Notes under the pieces: model-generated
Database searches by the model: none
What the model was told of the DNA's origin: nothing
The model's input: the letters and a program-made list of their open reading frames with translations, nothing else
Source: Saccharibacillus alkalitolerans
GTDB taxonomy: Bacteria; Bacillota; Bacilli; Paenibacillales; Paenibacillaceae
Length of the DNA: 64,000 bases
Assembly (NCBI RefSeq): GCF_011090185.1
Contig: NZ_JAAFGS010000001.1
Location: forward strand, 1,271,049-1,335,048
Reading direction: 5' to 3'
In this document: piece by piece, positions 36,480 to 44,260 of the stretch
How the letters are laid out: each line of letters opens with the position of its first letter
How positions within the stretch are numbered: position 1 is the stretch's first letter
Position numbers and translations under genes: made by a program

Positions 36480-37409
36480 TCAAGCAAAGCGGCCTCTGGG
36501 CTTGATTTCCGCCGCCGCCGCGGGCACCGGGTACGACTCGGCCTGAACGGGCCGCTCTTCTTCGGGAAAACAAGCCGGCTTAAGTTCGGGATCCGGACGG
36601 CCGAGCGCATAGCCCTGCCCGTATTCGATTCCTTCGCGCCTAAGAAATTCCGCTTCCTCGGAAGTTTCGATCCCCTCCGCTATAATAGCCGTGCCGGAGC
36701 CTTCCGCGAATTCCTGCAGCAGCTTGACCATTCGCCGCCTGTCTTCGTGCAGGTGCAGGTCGCGAATCAACGACTTGTCCAGCTTGATGAATTCCGGCTT
36801 CAGGCTGACGATCGTCTTCAGGCTGCTGTAACCCGATCCGGCGTCGTCCACGGCAATCCGGAATCCTTGATCCCGATAATGGGACAGCACCCGTTCGAAT
36901 TCTCCGTAATCGGTCACGGCCTGCTTCTCGGTCAGCTCGAACACGACCTGCTCCGGCGGAAGGCCGTACCGCTTCAGCAGGCGAGCCGTTTCTCCGCTTC
37001 GGTAAGCCGAATCGGTAAGCACCAGCGGATGCACGTTGATAAAGACGACGCTGCCCGGATCCCGTTCCGGAACGCGAATGCGGCTGCGCGCCTCCTCGAA
37101 TCTTTCGAGGGAAGTCTCCCGGCAGTAACGCTCGAATGCGAACACCCGATTGGTACGCCCGATGTAATCGTAAAAGAGTTCGGTATTCGGAAAGTGGCGG
37201 GAAACCGGCGGGCGGTTCAGCACTTCGTAACCGAGGCAGCTCTCGTTCTGCAGATTCAGAATCGGCTGAAAAAACGTAGAAAGCTTGCGTCCCTGAACGA
37301 TCCGGTGCAGCTCTCTGGACTTTCCGTATGCCCGCGCCGAAGATTGAACGCTCTCGAGCAGGTCGCTCCAAGCGGCAATGATTCCGGGCATAAAAAGCGG
37401 GGATTTCAT
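36480..37409 (-). CDS. EAL domain c-di-GMP phosphodiesterase
   Basis: A 309-residue soluble protein that is essentially one EAL domain (residues 35-275). The signature is EVL (LGYEVLNRP) rather than EAL. The other catalytic motifs are ELTEKQA, VDDAGSGYSSL, KLDKSLI, AEGIET and GQGYALGRP, so hydrolysis of c-di-GMP is plausible although the NV.P motif (INVHPL) differs from the usual N-(I/L)-S. It heads a two-gene unit with the CBS-GGDEF gene. AGGTGA precedes the ATG at 37409. Confidence 0.9.
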   Translation of the reverse strand: MKSPLFMPGIIAAWSDLLESVQSSARAYGKSRELHRIVQGRKLSTFFQPILNLQNESCLGYEVLNRPPVSRHFPNTELFYDYIGRTNRVFAFERYCRETSLERFEEARSRIRVPERDPGSVVFINVHPLVLTDSAYRSGETARLLKRYGLPPEQVVFELTEKQAVTDYGEFERVLSHYRDQGFRIAVDDAGSGYSSLKTIVSLKPEFIKLDKSLIRDLHLHEDRRRMVKLLQEFAEGSGTAIIAEGIETSEEAEFLRREGIEYGQGYALGRPDPELKPACFPEEERPVQAESYPVPAAAAEIKPRGRFA

Positions 37410-37581
37410 ATTCGTTCACCTTGTGTCTTTGGAATCGAGGCTGGAAGTTGGATTCGAGCGTCTCTATGCGTCTATCGTACCACCCGGGAACCAAGCAAGC
37501 GTCAACAGAGTGTAAAATTCGCGTAAATGCCGGTTCTTTCGTCATATGTCGCCGGATTCAGTCGAGTTTTGTCGCAAGCTT

Positions 37582-37638
37582 AAAAGCCCGGCTCGCCTCC
37601 GCGTTCCGTGCGCGCGAAGCGGGCCGGGCTTTTATTTT
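37582..37638. terminator. rho-independent terminator
   Basis: AAAAGCCCGGC plus CGC pair with GCG plus GCCGGGCTTTT around a long loop; the T-tract is best on the plus strand but the minus-strand CBS gene (stop at 37696) is the likely user. The gap 37410-37695 otherwise holds only the EAL promoter region, which I cannot define. Confidence 0.65.
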
Positions 37639-37695
37639 CCGTCTTCTCGGCTTCAAATCGGTCTGCGGTCATATACGGCCCGGCACAGTTTGCGT

Positions 37696-38175
37696 TCAGC
37701 CTCCGACCGAATTCGCGTTCAGCTCGTTCAGGCGTTCGGCAATCTGCTTCAGCAGGTCGCCGCGGCTGATGACGCCGACGACTTCTTTTTTATCGTTCAC
37801 GACCGGAAGTTTTTTGAAATGATGCTTGGCGAGCAGCGACAGCGCTTCCTCGAGATCTTGATCCGGCAGGACCGACTGCACGTTTTTTTTCATGATTTTT
37901 TTGGCCGGCGTGCCCACTTTGTACGATAGGGCTTCGGCCAGTTCTTCCGGCTGACTGACAAACACGTAGCTGAACATGTCGTAAACGGTCTGGCGCTGCG
38001 GATTGATATAACGCAAAATATCGCCGTCGCTCACCATTCCCACAAGTCTGCCGTCCCCGTCGACGACGGGAGCGCCGTTAACCCGTTTCGAGACGAACAG
38101 CTGAAGCACGTCGGACACCGGCGCGTTTTGATTTACCGTGTGCACGTCCCTGATCATGAAATCCCGTACCTTCAT
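37696..38175 (-). CDS. twin-CBS domain protein
   Basis: A 159-residue cytoplasmic protein made of two CBS motifs (residues about 1-60 and 90-150), a Bateman module that usually binds adenine nucleotides such as AMP, ATP, SAM or c-di-AMP. FMIRDVHTVNQNAPVSDVLQLF and IMKKNVQSVLPDQDLEEAL mark the repeats, and VVGVISRGDLLK closes the second. Similar stand-alone proteins sense energy state or c-di-AMP. No partner enzyme adjoins it on the same transcript, so its target is unknown. Confidence 0.9.
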   Translation of the reverse strand: MKVRDFMIRDVHTVNQNAPVSDVLQLFVSKRVNGAPVVDGDGRLVGMVSDGDILRYINPQRQTVYDMFSYVFVSQPEELAEALSYKVGTPAKKIMKKNVQSVLPDQDLEEALSLLAKHHFKKLPVVNDKKEVVGVISRGDLLKQIAERLNELNANSVGG

Positions 38176-38285
38176 CTTCTTCTCCCTCTTTCTGTCTTCT
38201 AAGATGAAATACAGCCCTTTCGGGTTATACGTTCATTTTACTCTTACTCGGCGGATGAGTAAACGCTTTCTTAGACAAGCAGCGC

Positions 38286-38317
38286 AAAAAAGCCGGGAAG
38301 GCGTTAACCCTCCCGGC
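38286..38317 (-). terminator. rho-independent terminator of the HtrA gene
   Basis: On the minus strand GCCGGGA pairs with TCCCGGC and is followed by six T; it directly abuts the HtrA stop codon. Confidence 0.8.
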
Positions 38318-38322
38318 CCGCT

Positions 38323-39603
38323 TCAAATTTGCAAATTGTCCGTCAGCGACAGCGTAACTTCCTGCTGCTGTCCGTTGCGGTAAAAAGTCAGCCGAATCTC
38401 GTCGCCGACCTGCTTGTCCGTAAACAGATACTGCCGCAGGTCGCCGGTGGATTCGATTTTTTGGTCGTCGGCCGCCGTAATGACGTCAAGCGACCGAAGT
38501 CCGGCTTTCGCGGCGGCCGAATTCTCCATGACCCGCTCCACGATCGCGCCGGCTTTCACGTCGTCCGGAAGACGCAGCCTCGATTGGTAATAAGCCGAAG
38601 GAATCGCGGCCAGATCCATCAGCGTCACTCCCAGCGTCGGCCGGTGCACTTCGCCGTTCGCTTCGATCTGCTCGATAATGGGGACGGCGACGTTGATCGG
38701 AATCGCCAGGCCGATACCTTCGACCGTCTCGGTGCTGATCTTCATCGAGTTGATGCCGATCAGTTTGCCTTGCATGTCCAGCAGCGCTCCGCCGCTGTTG
38801 CCGGGGTTGATCGCGGCATCGGTCTGAATCGCTTCGGACTGAAAGTCCGGCGTTCCGTCTTCGTTTACGTCTACCGGAACGATACGCTCAAGCCCGGACA
38901 CGACTCCTGTCGTAACCGAGCCGGCAAATTCCAATCCCAGCGGGTTGCCGATCGCGATTACCGGCTGGCCCGTCTTCAGCGACGAAGAATCGCCGAATTC
39001 GACGACCGTATCGGCGGCGGCCGCATCCATCGTCACGACCGCAAGGTCCGTCCAAATGTCGGTTCCCACCAGATCGCCTTCCACGTCGGTTCCGTCCGCC
39101 AGCGTAATCTCAAGCTGATTGGCGCCCGCTACCACATGATTGTTCGTGACGATATAGGCGAGATCGCCTTCTTTTTTATAGATGACGCCCGAACCCGTTC
39201 CGACCGGAACGCCGTCCGTATTTCGCGGGACGCCGAACATGCCGCCACCCTGCTGGGTCTGAATGTTGGTAATGCCGACCACCGCGCTTCCGATCTCGTC
39301 CACGACAGCCGATACGTCCATAGCTCCCCCATTGGCCAGGGAAGCCGTCTGCGCCTGGGTCCCTCCCGGATCATCCGTCTTGTCGGAGACCGGCTGAGCC
39401 GCCGTCTGTTCCTGCGCTTGCGTTCCGGCGTTCGGATCGGCCGCGTCGTTCCCGTTATCCATGAGCCCGATTCTCGGCAGAATCAGCGCCACCAGCAGCG
39501 CACCGACCACAAGTCCGATCAGGCTCGACAGAAAATAACCCAAACTGCTGCTTCTTTTCGGCCGCCGGCCTCCGCCGCCCGGATTGTCGTTCCGATATTC
39601 CAT
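38323..39603 (-). CDS. HtrA/DegP-type membrane-anchored serine protease
   Basis: A 426-residue protease with a basic N-terminus, one membrane anchor (about residues 21-44), a low-complexity linker, a trypsin-like domain and one PDZ domain (about 325-420). The catalytic triad is visible: His156 (TNNHVVAG), Asp186 (WTDLAVV), Ser270 (NPGNSGGALL). It degrades or refolds misfolded exported proteins outside the membrane. The start at 39603 is preferred because it gives the usual short cytoplasmic tail; the frame continues upstream to 39663. B. subtilis homologues are CssRS-controlled, but I see no clear CssR site. Confidence 0.94.
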   Translation of the reverse strand: MEYRNDNPGGGGRRPKRSSSLGYFLSSLIGLVVGALLVALILPRIGLMDNGNDAADPNAGTQAQEQTAAQPVSDKTDDPGGTQAQTASLANGGAMDVSAVVDEIGSAVVGITNIQTQQGGGMFGVPRNTDGVPVGTGSGVIYKKEGDLAYIVTNNHVVAGANQLEITLADGTDVEGDLVGTDIWTDLAVVTMDAAAADTVVEFGDSSSLKTGQPVIAIGNPLGLEFAGSVTTGVVSGLERIVPVDVNEDGTPDFQSEAIQTDAAINPGNSGGALLDMQGKLIGINSMKISTETVEGIGLAIPINVAVPIIEQIEANGEVHRPTLGVTLMDLAAIPSAYYQSRLRLPDDVKAGAIVERVMENSAAAKAGLRSLDVITAADDQKIESTGDLRQYLFTDKQVGDEIRLTFYRNGQQQEVTLSLTDNLQI

Positions 39604-39918
39604 TCGCCTCACCCTTTCCCGTGGAGATATTTGATAAATTTCAGGTTTCGTCCTTACCTTCACATACCCGGACCCTCCTTCAGGTAAACGATGCGAACCG
39701 CCCGAACAAAGCGGAACAACAGGAAAAACGGCGATCGGGCAGGCACTCTTTCGGGAGCCGCCGCAAAAGCGTATCCGCTCGGGTTGCGACCGGAAGTCAG
39801 ACAGACCGGATACAGCCGAACGCCGACATGGTCTTTTCTGGAATCTCGTCCTGTTTAAGTTTATACTTGTTTTGTTTCATCTTATACTTCGCCCGATGTC
39901 AGGCAAGGGAGGCCAAAC
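39604..39918. promoter_or_regulatory. divergent intergenic region with TTATACTT direct repeats
   Basis: Between the HtrA gene and the GNAT-fusion gene. TTATACTT occurs at 39861 and 39882, exactly 21 bases (two helical turns) apart on the plus strand; the second contains a usable -10 (TATACT, 39883-39888) but its -35 (TTTATA) is poor, as for an activated promoter. AAGGGAGG (39905-39912) is the ribosome site of the downstream gene. Nothing else stands out. Confidence 0.45.
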
Positions 39919-42900
39919 ATGAGTATCCTTGATACGGCAGAAATCTCCATCGTCGAGTACGAGCCCAAGTATGCGGCTTCGCTCGCGGAAATGTGGAATC
40001 GCAGCAGCGACAGCTGGGGCGGCGACGCTTACGTACATACCGAAGACAGCATGCGGGAAAAACGCGGACGCAGCACGGACCTGCAGACGTTTCTCGCCCT
40101 GGACGGCGAGACGGCCGTCGGTTTTTGCAGCTTTTCCTATTACCAGGAAGACGAAGGCGCCATGTACATTCCGCTGCTCAACGTCCGCCCGGATTACCAC
40201 GGACGCAAAGTCGGCAAAGCGCTGGTGCTCCATGCCGTGCGCCGCACGATCGAGATGGGCTGGCCCCGGCTGGACCTCTATACGTGGCCCGGCAACACCA
40301 AAGCCGTTCCGGCTTACAAAAAATGCGGATTTTTCTGGGAAAAACGCGACGACACGACGCATCTGATGAACTTTATCCCGACCGTGCTCGCCACCGAAGC
40401 CGCCGCGCCCTTTTTCGAACAGGCGGACTGGTACGTGGACGGCAAACGCGATCTGTCGATCCGTCCGGACGGCGAGCAGGAAAACGGCTTCGACTTTTTC
40501 ACTTATTTATGGGAAAAAGACGGCCGATCGCTGCTCATGCAGTTCGAACGTACGGGACGGGGACTGCGCAAAATCGAGACGGACGACTACTCGGTGGAAG
40601 CCGTCGTCGCCCGTCATCGCCTGCCGTTCGGCCGGCGCTATCCGGTCACGTACCGGATCGTCAACAAAAGCGGCTCGCCGCTGGACGTGCGGATTCAGGG
40701 GCGGGACGGCAAAGGCGTCAAGTTCGCGCTGGACGCTTCCGCGCAGCTGAACGAAGCCGGCGGCGTCCGCGAGATCGAAGGCTTTTTCGAATTGGCCGAA
40801 ATGCCCGAGGAGCCGAACGACCGGCGGACGCATCCCGGCGTTGAAGCGCAGCTGACGATCAACGGGCGCGGGGCCTCGTTCAAGACCGGCCTGGCGCCCG
40901 TATTCCCGATCAAAATGACGACGGCCGCCGCCGCTTCCACCTTCGTCCCGAGGCAGGAGAGCGAGATTCAGATCGGGTTCGAAAGCCGCTTCGCGGAAGA
41001 AACGGAGATCGAAGTGACGCTGCCGGAGACGGAAGCCGCCTCGTTCCGTCCCGCAAAGCTTAAGCTGCGCCTTCCCGCGGAAGGAAAAGCTTCGGCTTCG
41101 GTCCGTGCCCTGGTTCGCCGTCCGGGCGTCGCGGCGAGCGGCGCCTCAATCGAAGTCACGTCGGGCGGGGAAAAGTTCGCCGTACGCGGCGAGCTGGAGA
41201 TCTGCTTCCCGTCGGCTTCCGGCACTTTCTGGGGCGAGACGCCCCGGGAATGGATCGCCGGCAGCGGCTCTGCCTCGCTCCGCCTCAGAAAGTCCGACAA
41301 TCAGCTCAGCCTGCGGATCGCCGGGCAGTCCCATCCGCCGTTCTGGTTCGATCTGCCGAAGCTCGGTCCTTCTTACAGCGACCGTTTCGCCGAGCGCAAG
41401 CCTTCGGACGTGCGCTTCGAGCGGGACGGCGAAGCGATTCGGCTCGAAGCGGACTACGACTGGCTGGAGCCGGAAGGCATCCGGCTGACGCTGGTCGCCC
41501 GCCTGCTTCCTAACGGTGCCATGCAGCTGTCGCACCGTCTGCTGCGCACCGAAGGCGCCCCGCTGCCGGAAAACACGGAGCTCAAGCAGCCGATGCCCGT
41601 CTCGTTCCTGAACGCGGTGCTGCCTTACGACGGCACTTTCCTCGACTTGGGAACGGGCGCGGATTCCATCCACATGGATTATTGGAAGCCGGATAAGCTG
41701 ACCGAAAACTGGATGTTCTTCCGCTGGCCGTCCGCGGCCTGCGGCGTCGTATGGCCGAAAGAACTGCAGCCGGAGCGAAATCACTGGCGCTACGCTTTTG
41801 TCCAGCCGATCGGCGCGCTGCAAGCCGGCGAATCGGTCTCGACCGCTCCGCTGAGCGTGTTCGTCGGCACGTTTGCCGATTGGCGGGAACTTCGCGCCCA
41901 TGCGCTGGAGAACGGCAGGCTGGCGCCGCACCCGTCATGGCCCCTGTCTCCTGCCGAACGCGCGGCGCACGGCGAAGCGCGAACAGACGAACATCTCGCG
42001 GGCACGCTGAACGGCGGCAATCCGTTCCTGCCGGAAGCGTTCGAAGCTCTGCTGCTCGAACGCAAGGACGTCGCGCTGAACGGAACGCTTCGCCTCTCCT
42101 CCGAACGGGGAGCGATTCTTCCTGCGGAGCTGCATGCCGATCCGTCGCTCGAGCTTCGCCGGGTGGCGGAAAAATTGACGCTGGATGCCCGCCCGGAATG
42201 CGATATCGTCACGTTCGATTTCGATATGGACGCGTTCTCCTTGTGCCGCCGGCGTCTCGTCTTCCCGGCCGCCGGAGCGGAGCAAAATGCCGTTCGTACC
42301 GAAACTTTCGCGGAAAACGGCTTGGACATTTTCGAAGCCGGCAACGGCCTTTTGACGCTGCGCGCCGCCCCGGCATTCGGCCCCGCCCTCTATTCGCTGC
42401 AGTATCAAGGCCGCGAATGGCTGGACGCTTCGTTCCCGCAGGCCGGGCCGAAGTCGTTTTGGAACCCCTGGTTCGGCGGGATTTCCTCCAATCCGGCCGG
42501 CTTGACCCTTCGCTCCGTGCAGGAAGAAGAAGTCTCCGCCGGATTCGCCGAGCTGACCGACAGCGCGGGCAATCTCTGGAGCGGCATCCGCGTGACGGTC
42601 GACGTCGTCCGGCACGAATCTTTCAAAGGACTGCGCTATCATCAGTATTTCCTGCTTCGTCCGGGATCGCCGGTCATGGCCTGCGTCACGATGATCGAAC
42701 AGCGCACCGGCCTGCCGATCGCGAACGCGGCCTTGCAGAAAAACGCTTTTTTCAAAAGCTCCGCCGATCTGCGCGACGGCCGGTTCGAAGTTCGCGATTC
42801 GCGCGGCGACAGCATCGTCTACAAAACGGGACGCTACGATACCGACCTGGAATTCGGCGGCGTGCTGCGTCTGCATTCGGATGAGCGGGACGAACGGCTG

Positions 42901-43116
42901 CTGGTCGTGCCGGGCGAAGAAGACGCTCTTCAGCAGTATGCCGTTCTGGTCAACGAATTGGCCGGCATGCTGTACAACGACCGATTCGACGGACGGGACG
43001 GCGCGGTCGGCTTCACCCGTCCTTACTTCTACGTATTGACCGATCTCGATCCGCAGGACGACGAATTGACCGACCTGCGCCGCATTCGCTTCGAACGGGA
43101 GGAACAGCAGCCATGA
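39919..43116 (+). CDS. GNAT domain fused to a ~900-residue beta-rich region, unknown function
   Basis: A 1065-residue cytoplasmic protein without signal peptide or membrane segment. Residues 1-150 form a GNAT acetyltransferase with the acetyl-CoA loop YHGRKVGKALVLHAVRRT and GNTKAVPAYKKCGFF. The remaining ~900 residues contain many alternating hydrophobic and polar stretches, suggesting several beta-sandwich domains, including segments reminiscent of carbohydrate-enzyme mutarotase-like folds (for example ALYSLQYQGREWLD ... NPWFGGISSNPAG), but I cannot name a family. It overlaps the downstream amidohydrolase by ATGA. I infer a linked acylation/hydrolysis role on a sugar or sugar-amide; the substrate is unknown. 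A strong ribosome site supports the start. Confidence 0.85.
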   Translation: MSILDTAEISIVEYEPKYAASLAEMWNRSSDSWGGDAYVHTEDSMREKRGRSTDLQTFLALDGETAVGFCSFSYYQEDEGAMYIPLLNVRPDYHGRKVGKALVLHAVRRTIEMGWPRLDLYTWPGNTKAVPAYKKCGFFWEKRDDTTHLMNFIPTVLATEAAAPFFEQADWYVDGKRDLSIRPDGEQENGFDFFTYLWEKDGRSLLMQFERTGRGLRKIETDDYSVEAVVARHRLPFGRRYPVTYRIVNKSGSPLDVRIQGRDGKGVKFALDASAQLNEAGGVREIEGFFELAEMPEEPNDRRTHPGVEAQLTINGRGASFKTGLAPVFPIKMTTAAAASTFVPRQESEIQIGFESRFAEETEIEVTLPETEAASFRPAKLKLRLPAEGKASASVRALVRRPGVAASGASIEVTSGGEKFAVRGELEICFPSASGTFWGETPREWIAGSGSASLRLRKSDNQLSLRIAGQSHPPFWFDLPKLGPSYSDRFAERKPSDVRFERDGEAIRLEADYDWLEPEGIRLTLVARLLPNGAMQLSHRLLRTEGAPLPENTELKQPMPVSFLNAVLPYDGTFLDLGTGADSIHMDYWKPDKLTENWMFFRWPSAACGVVWPKELQPERNHWRYAFVQPIGALQAGESVSTAPLSVFVGTFADWRELRAHALENGRLAPHPSWPLSPAERAAHGEARTDEHLAGTLNGGNPFLPEAFEALLLERKDVALNGTLRLSSERGAILPAELHADPSLELRRVAEKLTLDARPECDIVTFDFDMDAFSLCRRRLVFPAAGAEQNAVRTETFAENGLDIFEAGNGLLTLRAAPAFGPALYSLQYQGREWLDASFPQAGPKSFWNPWFGGISSNPAGLTLRSVQEEEVSAGFAELTDSAGNLWSGIRVTVDVVRHESFKGLRYHQYFLLRPGSPVMACVTMIEQRTGLPIANAALQKNAFFKSSADLRDGRFEVRDSRGDSIVYKTGRYDTDLEFGGVLRLHSDERDERLLVVPGEEDALQQYAVLVNELAGMLYNDRFDGRDGAVGFTRPYFYVLTDLDPQDDELTDLRRIRFEREEQQP

Positions 43117-43988
43117 AAATCATCGACGCCCATATTCACTATTCCGAGATCGAAAGCTTCCATCAGACGGCCAGCGAAGTTTCGCGCTTAAGCTACACGC
43201 CCGAAGGATTGGCGGACGAGTTCCGCCGCGCGGGCGTGGTGGCCGCCGTCGGCATGGGCGTGACCGAGACCGTTCCGGGAGGATTTCCCGACAACGCGGC
43301 CTCCAATCCGATGGGCTTGGATCTCGGCGGAGGCAGTCTGGACACGCTGCCGGGCAGCGTGTTCGAATGCGCCGGCATTAATCCCCATACGCTGCGGATG
43401 CCCGGGCAGCTGGAAGCGCTGGAGAAATCGCTGCAGCATCCGAAGACGGTCGGCATCAAGCTCTATGCGGGCTATTACCATTTCAACGTGAGCGATCCCG
43501 TCTACGACCCGGTGTATGAGCTGGCATCGAAATACAAGCTGCCGATCGTTATTCACGGCGGCCTGACCTATTCCGATCGCGGGCTGCTGAAGTATTCGCA
43601 TCCGCTGTCCATGGAAGAAGCGCTGCTCGCGCACCGGGACCTGACCTTCATGATCTGCCATCTCGGCGATCCGTGGGTCATGGATACGGCGGCCATGCTG
43701 GAAAAAAATCCGAATCTGTACGCGGACCTCTCAGGCTGGTTCGTCGGCGACGACGATAAAGTCGCCCGCGTGCTGAAAGAACAGACGTACGTCGACCATT
43801 TCAAACGCGCGATGGTGTTCGCCGAGCGCTACGACCGGCTTGTCTTCGGCACCGATTGGCCGCTGATCCCGATCGACTCGTATATTCGTTTCGTGAAGCA
43901 TATCGTGCCGGAAAACTACTGGCATCACGTGTTTTACCAAAACGCGCTGGACGTATTCCCGAAACTCAAAGACGCGATCAAGGAATAG
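43113..43988 (+). CDS. amidohydrolase-2 family metal-dependent hydrolase
   Basis: A 291-residue TIM-barrel hydrolase. Metal-site motifs are IIDAHIHY at the N-terminus, a central Lys in VGIKLYAGYY, IHGG, CHLGDPWVMD and the terminal GTDWPL with its catalytic Asp. This matches the amidohydrolase-2 (decarboxylase/lactonase-like) branch of the superfamily; sequence does not distinguish amidase, lactonase or decarboxylase activity. Its start overlaps the GNAT-fusion stop by four bases, so the two proteins are probably made in equal amounts and act in one pathway. A terminator follows. Confidence 0.88.
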   Translation: MKIIDAHIHYSEIESFHQTASEVSRLSYTPEGLADEFRRAGVVAAVGMGVTETVPGGFPDNAASNPMGLDLGGGSLDTLPGSVFECAGINPHTLRMPGQLEALEKSLQHPKTVGIKLYAGYYHFNVSDPVYDPVYELASKYKLPIVIHGGLTYSDRGLLKYSHPLSMEEALLAHRDLTFMICHLGDPWVMDTAAMLEKNPNLYADLSGWFVGDDDKVARVLKEQTYVDHFKRAMVFAERYDRLVFGTDWPLIPIDSYIRFVKHIVPENYWHHVFYQNALDVFPKLKDAIKE

Positions 43989-44062
43989 AAGCCGCCGCGA
44001 AATTTGCAGCAGCCGCAAACCTCGCGCAAGGGCAGGATGCCCCGTAAACCGCCAAAAAGTCC

Positions 44063-44105
44063 AAAAAGCCCGTCTTTCCGCTTGAACGCGGAATGGCGGG
44101 CTTTT
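44063..44105. terminator. bidirectional rho-independent terminator
   Basis: AAAAGCCCG and CCGC pair with GCGG and CGGGCTTTT around TTGAAC. The T-run on the plus strand ends the amidohydrolase transcript; the minus strand also has five T for the converging M56 gene, 155 bases after its stop. Confidence 0.8.
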
Positions 44106-44260
44106 GCTTTTAAGAGCGATAGGCGGCGTACGCCGGCTTTCGGTGCGGTCCCGACTTCGGGCAGCCGCATCGCGTCCGTTCGGACGCCGCGGGCTTGGCC
44201 TGCTTTGCGCGGCCGCCCGCATCGCTTCCGGCCGACGATCCGGCGATCGCTTCCTGACGG

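Noticed and set aside
35463..37409. A frameshifted or broken EAL-CBS-GGDEF pseudogene
   Set aside because: There is no frame change; both parts are complete, each has a ribosome site, and the link holds two stops rather than a single lesion. I treat them as two genes.
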